Positions 19,768 to 27,214 of a stretch of DNA of 64,000 nt are shown here, piece by piece. Source of the stretch: Accumulibacter sp. GTDB taxonomy: Bacteria; Pseudomonadota; Gammaproteobacteria; Burkholderiales; Rhodocyclaceae. The stretch is taken from positions 139,596-203,595 of the forward strand of contig NZ_JAMTDX010000011.1 of assembly GCF_023806625.1 (NCBI RefSeq), in the 5' to 3' direction. The notes under the pieces are model-generated. The model did not search any database. It was not told the origin of the DNA and saw only the letters and a program-made list of their open reading frames with translations. Position numbers and translations under genes: made by a program. The number at the start of each line of letters is the position of its first letter. Positions within the stretch are counted from its first letter, which is position 1.

Positions 19768-20035
19768 CCGGCGGAAGTCCGCATGAGCACAGAGCGGCGA
19801 ACGACGAAGACGGTCGAGAGTTCTTCCCGGACCGATCCAGCGCCCCCTCGTCGCTGGCTGAGAGCTGGCCCTCCGGCAACGAAGCGTCCGCGGACCTCCA
19901 ACAGCAAGCCGGCCGGAGCGACCAGATCGAGTGATCAACTCCCGGAGGGCTTCGACCCTGCGCACCGGATGCGACGGGCACTACCCGTCGTGGCTCGAAT
20001 CGGCACCAAGTGCTGCTCGCCATGCGCCTGACGCC

Positions 20036-20064
20036 TTGACCGGGAAGGGGGTTGAATCTATAGT
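20036..20064 (+). promoter_or_regulatory. Sigma-70 promoter of the zapB-like/zapA genes
   Basis: TTGACC (20036-20041) and TATAGT (20059-20064) with a 17-base spacer. The expected start point is about 20071, directly in front of the ATG at 20072, so the first gene would have a leaderless transcript. From 19768 to 20035 I see no gene. Confidence 0.65.
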
Positions 20065-20071
20065 CCGTCCC

Positions 20072-20272
20072 ATGCTGAACGAACTCGATGCGCTGGAGCG
20101 AAAAGTTGCGCAGGTCGTCGCGTTGTGTCATCAACTGCGGTCCGAGAACCATGGCCTGCGTGAACAACTGACGACGGCCGTCGCCGACAGGGAAGTCCTC
20201 GCCCAACGCATGGCCGCGGCGTGTGCTCGCCTCGAGAGCCTCGCCCACCAACTGCCGGAAGCCAAAGGCTGA
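20072..20272 (+). CDS. ZapB-like small coiled-coil protein (TIGR02449 type)
   Basis: 66 residues, almost entirely a heptad coiled coil, from LDALERKVAQVVALCHQL onward. It matches the short ZapB-like family usually encoded just before zapA. The expected role is as a helper of the FtsZ ring through ZapA. There is no Shine-Dalgarno sequence before the ATG, and the promoter would start the message at or next to it. Extending the frame upstream gives only unlikely sequence. Confidence 0.75.
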   Translation: MLNELDALERKVAQVVALCHQLRSENHGLREQLTTAVADREVLAQRMAAACARLESLAHQLPEAKG

Positions 20273-20286
20273 ACGCTGCCCCGATC

Positions 20287-20619
20287 ATGCCCAACGATAG
20301 CCAGTTTCTCGACATCACCCTGCTCGGCAAGGAGTACCGCGTTGCCTGCCCGCCGGACCAGCAGCCAGCGCTGATCCAGGCAGCGGCGTATGTCGACGGC
20401 AAGATGCGCGAAATCGCCGAGAAGACGCGGAGCACTCTCGCCGAACGGATTGCCGTGATGGCCGCGCTGAACATCGCCCACGAGCACCTGGGTCTCAATC
20501 AGGAAGCTGACCAGGCTCATCAGAAAATTGAATCGTCGATCGGGCTGGACATGGACGGCGTTAGGGGTAGAATTTGTTCAATGGAGGCAGCGATCGACGC
20601 GGTGGTGAACGCCGAATAG
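20287..20619 (+). CDS. zapA: Cell division protein ZapA
   Basis: 110 residues. The N-terminal globular head (LDITLLGKEYRVACPPDQ, about 8-60) and C-terminal helix (about 65-110) follow the ZapA plan. ERIAVMAALNIAHE is the family's central helix. ZapA binds and bundles FtsZ filaments at midcell. It starts 14 bases after the zapB-like gene and is followed by 6S RNA, an order widely conserved in proteobacteria. The 6S promoter lies inside its 3' end. Confidence 0.93.
   Translation: MPNDSQFLDITLLGKEYRVACPPDQQPALIQAAAYVDGKMREIAEKTRSTLAERIAVMAALNIAHEHLGLNQEADQAHQKIESSIGLDMDGVRGRICSMEAAIDAVVNAE
20546..20573 (+). promoter_or_regulatory. Promoter inside zapA driving 6S RNA
   Basis: TGGACA (20546-20551), a 16-base spacer and TAGAAT (20568-20573); both hexamers match five of six consensus bases. 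The predicted start near 20580 would give a 6S precursor with an extra 5' segment of about 60 bases. That segment can fold through GGAGGC (20583) and GCCTCC (20632). Confidence 0.5.
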
Positions 20620-20637
20620 GTGGCAGCGGCAGCCTCC

Positions 20638-20822
20638 GACAGAGTTCCCTGCGGTGTTCGTCAAGGCCATAATTCCTTGAACCAACGCAAGTGGCATTGG
20701 TCGCGGACCATGGAAACCGCTGTTGTGTGCGCCCCTTTGTCGGGCGTACCTGATGTGGAAGGGAAGCGACCGTCCTGAACCCAGGTTCAGGATGCCGGCC
20801 TGACGACACTCGCGGGGACGTC
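20638..20822 (+). ncRNA. ssrS: 6S RNA
   Basis: About 185 bases directly after zapA. The segment GCGGTGTTCGTCAAGGCC near the 5' side pairs with GACGACACTCGCGGGG near the 3' side to form the closing stem. The characteristic 3' hairpin CCTGAACCCAGGTTCAGG is present near 20793. 6S RNA mimics an open promoter and sequesters sigma-70 RNA polymerase in stationary phase. Ends are approximate. The 5-formyl-THF cyclo-ligase gene that often follows is absent; an unrelated operon ends downstream on the other strand. Confidence 0.85.
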
Positions 20823-20833
20823 AATCGGGGAAG

Positions 20834-20864
20834 CGCGGAACGGCAACGTTCCGCGTTCCTTTTT
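20834..20864 (+). terminator. Rho-independent terminator after 6S RNA
   Basis: Nine-base stem CGCGGAACG / CGTTCCGCG (20834-20842, 20847-20855) with a GCAA loop, followed by GTTCCTTTTT. The T-run lies only on the plus-strand side, so it serves the 6S RNA transcript. Confidence 0.85.
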
Positions 20865-20926
20865 CCCCGTCCCGCTCGCCGCTTCTCCTCAGTGGCTCGT
20901 ATCCTCTTTCTCCCCGGGCGCTCCTC

Positions 20927-21730
20927 TCAGGCGAAGCGTGCCGACAGTCCGCCGTCGACGAGCAGCTCGGTCGCCGTGATGTACTTCGCTTCGTCCGAGG
21001 CGAGGAACAGCGCTGCGTAAGCGGTATCCCAGGCGTCGCCCATGTGGCCCATCGGGCACTGCGCATCACGCGTACGGATCAGGTTGTCGATGTCCCCCTC
21101 CTCGCCATAGACGCGGGTCAGCGCGGCATGGACCAGCGGCGTATTCATCAGCCCGGGCAGAACGCAGTTCGCGCGGACGCCATCGCGGGCGTGGCGGATG
21201 GCCATGGTCCTGGTCATCGCCACCATCGCCCCCTTGCTCGCCGCGTAGAAGCCGTAGTTGACACCCGCCCAGCCGCGCACGGCCACCGACGCGTTATTGA
21301 CGATCACCCCGGCGTGCTGGCGAATCATCACCGGCAGGGTGTGGTGGCAGGTGAGGTACGCGCTCTTGATGTTGACCGCCATCAGGTGATCCCAGGTCGC
21401 CTCGTCGAGCTCGGCCGGGCCACCGACCACGGCGATGCCGACGTTGTTGACCAGGATGTCGATTCGCCCGAAGGCGTCGAGCGTTTCGGTGACGAGCCTC
21501 TGCACGTCGGCCGGGCGGGTGACGTCGGCGATCACGGCGATCGCTCGCCCGCCTTCGTCGCTGATGATCTGCTGGGTCTCGGCGGCCGCAGCGGCATCGA
21601 TGTCCACGCCGACGACCCGCGCCCCCTCCCTGGCGAAGAGGACCGACATCGCCTTGCCGTTGCCCCAGCCCGGACCGACCGAGCCACTACCAGTGACGAT
21701 GGCCACCTTGTCCTGCAGGCGTCCGCCCAT
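20927..21730 (-). CDS. SDR-family NAD(P)-dependent oxidoreductase
   Basis: 267 residues. The Rossmann start KVAIVTGSGSVGPGWGNG is a lengthened glycine motif seen in some SDRs. NNVG (about residue 90), the catalytic Ser in NNASVAV and YAASK (Tyr-x3-Lys) complete the active site. VDIDA after the second strand suggests NAD preference, because an Asp there binds the ribose hydroxyls. The gene lies two bases after the acyl-CoA ligase stop, so the two are co-transcribed. The natural substrate is unknown; a hydroxyacyl-CoA or alcohol intermediate fits the neighbours. Confidence 0.88.
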   Translation of the reverse strand: MGGRLQDKVAIVTGSGSVGPGWGNGKAMSVLFAREGARVVGVDIDAAAAAETQQIISDEGGRAIAVIADVTRPADVQRLVTETLDAFGRIDILVNNVGIAVVGGPAELDEATWDHLMAVNIKSAYLTCHHTLPVMIRQHAGVIVNNASVAVRGWAGVNYGFYAASKGAMVAMTRTMAIRHARDGVRANCVLPGLMNTPLVHAALTRVYGEEGDIDNLIRTRDAQCPMGHMGDAWDTAYAALFLASDEAKYITATELLVDGGLSARFA

Positions 21731-21732
21731 GG

Positions 21733-23268
21733 TCAACCCTCCCCTGAGTGCTGCAACCGCCGCCGCAACTCGGTCTTGAGCACCTTGCCGTAGTTGTTCT
21801 TCGGCAGCGCGGAGACGAAGAAATAGTCCCTCGGGCGCTTGTAGCGGGCGAGCGCCGCGAGACACAGACGATCGAGTTCCTCGTCCGAGACGGGGCTTCC
21901 CGGGCGACGGACGACGAAGGCGACGACCGCCTCGCCCCACTCGGCGCTCGGCCGGCCGACGACCGCCACTTCGGCGACCCCGGGGCAACGCAAGAGCACT
22001 TCCTCGACCTCGCGCGGATAGATGTTGGTCCCGCCGCTGATGATCACGTCCTTCGAGCGGTCCCTGAGCGTCAGGAATCCGTCGCCGTCGAAGCTCCCGA
22101 CGTCGCCGGTGTGCAGCCAGCCACCGCGCAGCGCCTCGGCGCTTGCCTCGCCATTCCGCCAGTAGCCGTGCATCACCGTTTCACCGCGCACGAGCACTTC
22201 GCCGTTTTCTCCCGGGGGCAGCGGCTGGCCCTGGCCATCGGCGACGATGACCTCGACGACGCTGTGCGCGACACCCACCGAGGCGATGCGCTCCCCGTAC
22301 CGGGGGTGCCGGCGATCGGCCAGGTGCGCGCGCGAAAGCGCGGTGATGGTCATCGGACTCTCGCCCTGACCGTAGATCTGCACGAAGCGGTCGCCGAGCA
22401 CGGCGATCGCCCGCTCGATCCCGGCGAGATACATCGGCCCGCCGCCATAGACGATCGTCCGGATGCCCTGGCCATCACCGCCGCTCGCGGCAACGTGGTC
22501 GACGAGGCGATGAACCATCGTCGGCGCAGCAAACATCGTCACCCTGCCGTAGCGTCGCGACAGCTCGACGATCTCCGGCGGGTCGAAGCTTCCCGATTCG
22601 GGCACGACGTGGCGGGCGCCGACCAGAACGTTCGGGAAATTGTACATGCCGGCCCCGTGCGACATCGGCGCCGCATAGACGATGCTGTCCTGCGCCGTCG
22701 CCTGGTCCACGTCCGGAAAATACGCGAGGGTCATGGCCAGCAGGTTGCCGTGCGAAAGCATCACGCCTTTTGGCTGTCCGGTCGTCCCCGAGGTGTAGAA
22801 GAGCCAGGCGAGATCGTCACGCGCGCGCTCGACAACCGGCATCGGCGTGCCGCCGACGAGTTGCACGTACTCCGCGCCATCGACCGAGACGATGCGCAGC
22901 GCGGGTGTGCAATCGATCCAGATCTGCCAGTCGTCGCTGACTTCGCCGGCAACGACGAGCAGCGACGCGGCCGCGTCGGCCACGATCCGCGCCACCTCGC
23001 GCGGATGCAGCCGGCCGTTGATCGGCACGGCGACCAGCCCCGCGTGCCAGATGGCGTAGAGGATTTCGAGATACTCGGGACGGTTGGCCATGAACAGCGC
23101 AACCCGGTCGCCGGCGCGCAGGTGCATCGTCCCGCGCAAGCCACCGGCGATTCGCGCGGCGCGCTCCGCGAGCCCGGCGTAAGACGACCACTCGAGATCG
23201 CCAAAGGCGAGCGCCGGTCGCTCAGGGAAGATCCGGGCGGTACGCGCCAGCAGATGCGCCAGATTCAT
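21733..23268 (-). CDS. AMP-dependent acyl-CoA synthetase
   Basis: 511 residues, ANL superfamily. The phosphate-binding loop is YTSGTTGQPKGV (about 165-176). GQGESPMTIT is the adenine motif, HTGDVGSFDGDGFL carries the ribose-binding Asp, and RSKDVIISGGTNIYPREVEE is the hinge. The C-terminal catalytic Lys lies in NNYGKVLK. It activates a carboxylic acid to its CoA thioester. The N-terminal form NLAHLLARTARIFPERPAL is typical of medium/long-chain or aromatic-acid ligases. Context suggests degradation of an organic acid. Confidence 0.92.
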   Translation of the reverse strand: MNLAHLLARTARIFPERPALAFGDLEWSSYAGLAERAARIAGGLRGTMHLRAGDRVALFMANRPEYLEILYAIWHAGLVAVPINGRLHPREVARIVADAAASLLVVAGEVSDDWQIWIDCTPALRIVSVDGAEYVQLVGGTPMPVVERARDDLAWLFYTSGTTGQPKGVMLSHGNLLAMTLAYFPDVDQATAQDSIVYAAPMSHGAGMYNFPNVLVGARHVVPESGSFDPPEIVELSRRYGRVTMFAAPTMVHRLVDHVAASGGDGQGIRTIVYGGGPMYLAGIERAIAVLGDRFVQIYGQGESPMTITALSRAHLADRRHPRYGERIASVGVAHSVVEVIVADGQGQPLPPGENGEVLVRGETVMHGYWRNGEASAEALRGGWLHTGDVGSFDGDGFLTLRDRSKDVIISGGTNIYPREVEEVLLRCPGVAEVAVVGRPSAEWGEAVVAFVVRRPGSPVSDEELDRLCLAALARYKRPRDYFFVSALPKNNYGKVLKTELRRRLQHSGEG

Positions 23269-23330
23269 CGCCGGAAGGCTCCTGCGCGACGGATTCCGGG
23301 ATCAGCGACCGATCGCCCGGCGAGCGGTCG

Positions 23331-24263
23331 TCAGCCTTCGCCAGCAAGCAGGAAGTCCTGGACGATGCGCACCTGCCATTCGTTGAGGAACATCGGCGCG
23401 TGTCCGACCCCCTGCACCTCGACGAGCTTGGCCTTTGGCCCGCGGGTGGTCATCTCGGCCGCCGTCTCATGCGCGAGGATGTCCGACTGCGCACCGCGCA
23501 GGACGAGCGTCGGGCAGCGGATCGCGTCGTACATCGGCCAGAGACTGATTTCCTTGGCTTCGAGGAAAGCCTTCTGGTACGGCACGGCGATCGCGCGGTC
23601 GTAGTTCATCTCGTAGCCTCCCTCCGGCTTGGGCCGCGTTCCGACGACGGTCATGTAGCGCCACTGCGCGTCGGTCAGATCGCCAAACGGCGCGCAGACG
23701 ACGCGCACGTAGGCCTCGGCTTCGGCGAGATCGGCGAAATCCGGCGCCCGGCCCAGGTACTCGCCGATCCGCTGCAGCGCCTCGAGCGCGATCGCCGGGC
23801 CGACGTCGTTGAGCACCAGGCGAGTGATCGGCGACCCCGGCAGACTCGAGAGAAGCATGCCGATCAACCCGCCCATCGAAGTTCCCAGCCAGTGCACGGA
23901 GTCGACGCCGAGTCGGGCGATCAGGGTCATCACGTCGTTGGCGTAGACCGGCAAAGCATAGTCGTCGGGAATCGGCAGACGATCGCTCTGCCCGCGCCCG
24001 ACGATGTCCGGACAGACGACCCGGTAGTCATCGGCCAGCGCATTGGCCAGCACATCGAAATCCCGCCCGTTCCGCGTCAGGCCATGCACGCAGAGCAGTA
24101 CCCGCGGATTGGCCGGATCGCCCCACTCGGTGTACGCCATCCGGTGCAGGCCGTGCGGGCCGAGACAGCGTACCGAAGACTCACGCATCGCGCGCGGAGT
24201 CCCGGGAGGCTGCCCGGGCCGCGAGCTCACCAGCAGTTCGTCGAATTGCCTGAGTATCGTCAT
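23331..24263 (-). CDS. Alpha/beta hydrolase
   Basis: 310 residues, cytoplasmic. Oxyanion/HG motif LCVHGLTRNGRDF, nucleophile elbow GTSMGG (Ser near 130), acid in GAQSDIL and His in VGHAPMF. GGGGTG precedes the ATG at 24263; an inner ATG (MRESSV) has no ribosome-binding site. The cap between the nucleophile and the acid contains YRVVCPDIVGRGQSD-type MhpC/BphD-like core features. It probably hydrolyses an ester or C-C bond in the same catabolic set as the ligase and SDR downstream (62-base gap). Confidence 0.88.
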   Translation of the reverse strand: MTILRQFDELLVSSRPGQPPGTPRAMRESSVRCLGPHGLHRMAYTEWGDPANPRVLLCVHGLTRNGRDFDVLANALADDYRVVCPDIVGRGQSDRLPIPDDYALPVYANDVMTLIARLGVDSVHWLGTSMGGLIGMLLSSLPGSPITRLVLNDVGPAIALEALQRIGEYLGRAPDFADLAEAEAYVRVVCAPFGDLTDAQWRYMTVVGTRPKPEGGYEMNYDRAIAVPYQKAFLEAKEISLWPMYDAIRCPTLVLRGAQSDILAHETAAEMTTRGPKAKLVEVQGVGHAPMFLNEWQVRIVQDFLLAGEG

Positions 24264-24420
24264 GATTGCACCCCGTCGTCGTCGAGTGTCGCCCGGTCAC
24301 CGGGCTGATCTGCCTCCGTGCAGTATCCGCGGAGCCCATGGCGAAGTCAATCGCCCCTTGCCGCAGTGCAGCGCGGAACGAGGCTTTGCCCACCGCGACG
24401 CCTCGTCCATGACTCGAAGA

Positions 24421-24480
24421 AGATCTACTTATCTCTATAAATCAATATACAATGGACGTTTTGTGAAATTATTCTCAAGA
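24421..24480. promoter_or_regulatory. AT-rich island between divergent genes
   Basis: 44 of 60 bases are A or T, in sharp contrast with the surroundings. It contains TATACAAT (24446-24453), a good -10 for the diguanylate cyclase gene; the matching -35 is poor. It lies between the divergent hydrolase (start 24263) and cyclase (start 24550) and could be a promoter or a nucleoid-protein binding site. Confidence 0.45.
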
Positions 24481-24549
24481 TCCACCAGGCGCACTCCGTT
24501 GATGAACCGGCAAGCCATGACGGCGCACAGTTCCGAGGGGGTCCTCACG

Positions 24550-25284
24550 ATGCTCAAGCATGATTCAACATCGCCGGTGCACGCTTCCCGGCGAGCCTGC
24601 CGGCGACTGCACAGGCGCTCTCCACCGACCGGGACGAGCTCGTGCGTCCAGCCGCCGATGGCTTTCCCGGTCCCTGCCGCACGCCCTCGGCAGCCTCGTG
24701 CCGGGACCCCGGAAACAGGTGCCGAGCGCGCGCTGCTCGAACTGCTCGACGCCGAAGCACGCATCGCCGATCTCGAACGGGCACTCGGCGAAGCGCGCGC
24801 CGCGGCGCTGACCGACGCGCTGACCGGTGCGTACAACCGGCGCGGGCTGGCCGACGCCTACCAGCGCGAAGCAGCCCGCATGCAAAGGCATGGCCGGGCG
24901 ATGGCTCTCGCGCTGATCGACCTCGACGACTTCAAGCGGATCAACGACACGCTCGGCCACGACGCGGGCGACCAGGCGCTGATCCATCTCGTCGGCGTGC
25001 TCCGCTCGACCCTGCGCCCTTCCGACCTGCTCTGCCGCTTCGGTGGCGAGGAGTTCGCCGTGCTCCTGCCCGAAACGTCGCTCGCCGAAGCGGCGGCGGC
25101 CATCACGCGCTCCCAGCAGCAGCTCGGTACCCATCCCTTGCCGGACGCCGGGCTGGTCCTGAGGTTCAGCGCCGGGGTGGTCAGCGCCCGACCCGGCGAG
25201 TCGCTCGAGCAGGCGATCGCACGCGCCGACTGCGCGACCTACGCGGCGAAGCGCGCCGGCAAAAACCGTGTGGTCCAGGGATGA
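24550..25284 (+). CDS. Soluble diguanylate cyclase (GGDEF)
   Basis: 244 residues from ATG 24550, placed eight bases after GAGGGGG; earlier in-frame ATGs (e.g. 24502) lack a ribosome-binding site. Residues 1-60 are low-complexity and basic. A short coiled coil (ALLELLDAEARIADLERAL) leads into the GGDEF domain from about residue 90. The active site GGEEF (165-169) is canonical, LIDLDDFKRINDTLGHD binds metal and nucleotide, and RPSD five residues before GGEEF is an intact inhibitory site. With no membrane or sensor domain, activity is probably set by expression or by the coiled coil. Confidence 0.9.
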   Translation: MLKHDSTSPVHASRRACRRLHRRSPPTGTSSCVQPPMAFPVPAARPRQPRAGTPETGAERALLELLDAEARIADLERALGEARAAALTDALTGAYNRRGLADAYQREAARMQRHGRAMALALIDLDDFKRINDTLGHDAGDQALIHLVGVLRSTLRPSDLLCRFGGEEFAVLLPETSLAEAAAAITRSQQQLGTHPLPDAGLVLRFSAGVVSARPGESLEQAIARADCATYAAKRAGKNRVVQG

Positions 25285-25451
25285 GCGACGCCGCAGCGAC
25301 CCGGCGATGCTCAGGAGCGTGGTAGACTGGCGGAGCCGAAGCCGCTGACCGGAAGAGTACGGGTGAGCGCAACACGGAGCGCAAAAGCCGCAACGCGGAC
25401 TCGCGGCGCAGCAGATGCATCGACCGATTGACCATCCCCGGGCCTGTCGCC

Positions 25452-26936
25452 ATGCGCTACATTTCGACTCGTGGTCTCACCGGCGGTACCGGCGGCGCGC
25501 CGCTGCCGACCTTCTGCGACATCCTGCTCGCCGGCCTCGCGCCCGACGGCGGTCTCTACGTCCCCGAGAGTTACCCCCGGGTCGAGCTCGCCGAACTCGA
25601 CGGCTGGCGGAGTCTGTCTTACGCCGGACTCGCGCACGCGATCCTCTCGCGCTTCATCGACGACATCCCGGCCGGCGACCTTTACGAACTGGTCGCCAGG
25701 ACCTATACCGCCGAGGTTTACTGCCATGGCCGGAACCCCCGCCAGGCAGCCGAAATCGCACCGCTGCGCTGGCTCGAACCACCGGCCGAGCAGCGTGGCG
25801 AAGGCGGACTGGCGCTCCTCGAACTGTCCAACGGCCCGACCCTCGCGTTCAAGGACATGGCCATGCAGCTGCTCGGAAACCTTTTCGAGTACGTGCTCGC
25901 CCGCCGAGGAGAGGAAATCAACATCCTCGGGGCGACCTCGGGCGATACCGGGTCGTCGGCGGAGTACGCGATGCGCGGGAAGCACGGCGTGCGCGTGTTC
26001 ATGCTCTCGCCGCACGGCCGGATGAGCGCTTTCCAGCGTGCGCAGATGTTTTCGCTCGGCGACGAAAACATCCACAACCTCGCCGTGCGCGGGGTGTTCG
26101 ACGACGCCCAGGACATCGTCAAGGCGGTGGCCAACGACCCTGCCTTCAAGACGCGATACCGGATCGGCGCGGTCAACTCGATCAACTGGGCGCGTGTCGC
26201 TGCTCAGGTCGTCTATTACTTCAAGGGCTACCTGGCGGCAACCGGCGGGGCGCACGGCAGCAGCGATCGCCAGGTCGCTTTTGCGGTTCCCTCGGGCAAC
26301 TTCGGCAACATCTGTGCCGGACACATCGCGCGCATGATGGGCCTGCCGATCGGCCGCCTGGTTCTGGCGACCAACGAGAACGACGTGCTCGACGAATTCT
26401 TCCGCAGCGGCATCTACCGTCCGCGCGGTACGGCCGAGACCCGTCCGACTTCGAGCCCGTCGATGGACATCTCGAAGGCCTCCAATTTCGAGCGCTTCGT
26501 CTTCGACCTCGTCGGCCGTGACCCGGCGGTCGTTCGCCAGCTCTGGTCGGCAATCGACGCCGGACGCAGCTTCGACCTGTCGGCAACCCCATTCTACGGA
26601 CGCCTGCCGGAGTTCGGCTTCGTCTCGGGCCGCAGCACACACGCTGACCGTCTCGAAACGATTCGCCGGACCTGCGAAACCTACGACCTGATCGTCGATC
26701 CGCACACCGCCGACGGCCTCAAGGTAGCCAGCGAGTGGCGGACTCCCGGCATGCCGATGATCGTTCTCGAGACGGCCCTGCCCGTCAAGTTCGAGGAAAC
26801 GATCGTCGCCGCAATCGGGCGCAAGCCCGACCGCCCGACGGCCCTCGAACATCTCGAGGACCTGCCCCAGCGGGTCACCGTCGTCGATGCCGACGTCGAG
26901 GCCGTCAAGCGCTTCATCGTCAAGCACGCGGGCTGA
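25452..26936 (+). CDS. thrC: Threonine synthase
   Basis: 494 residues, PLP fold type II. The start MRYISTRG is the family N-terminus. The PLP Lys lies in NGPTLAFKDMAMQ (about residue 137), followed by ILGATSGDTGSSAEYAMRG and the phosphate loop region of FAVPSGNFGNICAG. Length fits the longer proteobacterial/fungal ThrC class. It converts O-phosphohomoserine to threonine and phosphate. In many betaproteobacteria thrC follows the homoserine dehydrogenase gene; here it stands alone after a diguanylate cyclase. Confidence 0.96.
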   Translation: MRYISTRGLTGGTGGAPLPTFCDILLAGLAPDGGLYVPESYPRVELAELDGWRSLSYAGLAHAILSRFIDDIPAGDLYELVARTYTAEVYCHGRNPRQAAEIAPLRWLEPPAEQRGEGGLALLELSNGPTLAFKDMAMQLLGNLFEYVLARRGEEINILGATSGDTGSSAEYAMRGKHGVRVFMLSPHGRMSAFQRAQMFSLGDENIHNLAVRGVFDDAQDIVKAVANDPAFKTRYRIGAVNSINWARVAAQVVYYFKGYLAATGGAHGSSDRQVAFAVPSGNFGNICAGHIARMMGLPIGRLVLATNENDVLDEFFRSGIYRPRGTAETRPTSSPSMDISKASNFERFVFDLVGRDPAVVRQLWSAIDAGRSFDLSATPFYGRLPEFGFVSGRSTHADRLETIRRTCETYDLIVDPHTADGLKVASEWRTPGMPMIVLETALPVKFEETIVAAIGRKPDRPTALEHLEDLPQRVTVVDADVEAVKRFIVKHAG

Positions 26937-27214
26937 CCACGACGAGCCGGAACGACGTCCCGGCAACAGAAGGCAGCCGGCTCTCCCCCAGACCCGGCAA
27001 GTCCCTTACAATGCACGGCGGCAATGCTCAGCGGCTGTCGACGCGAGCATCGCTGCTCACGGCCGGCGTCGTCCTTCCACGCGGAGGAGACGCGCGTCGA
27101 CCGGCATGCGGGGGTTGTCGGAGGAGAGGTGCCGGACGATCGGCGTGCGGCCTGCCAGGCCGACAACGCGCGCGCCGGCGACAAGGCGGTTTCGTAAACA
27201 AGAAAGGAGCAGAA

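Noticed and set aside
26735-27214. N-terminal extension of the acyl-CoA synthetase
   Set aside because: It overlaps thrC and is Arg-rich; the ATG at 27215 has a strong ribosome-binding site and the family N-terminus.
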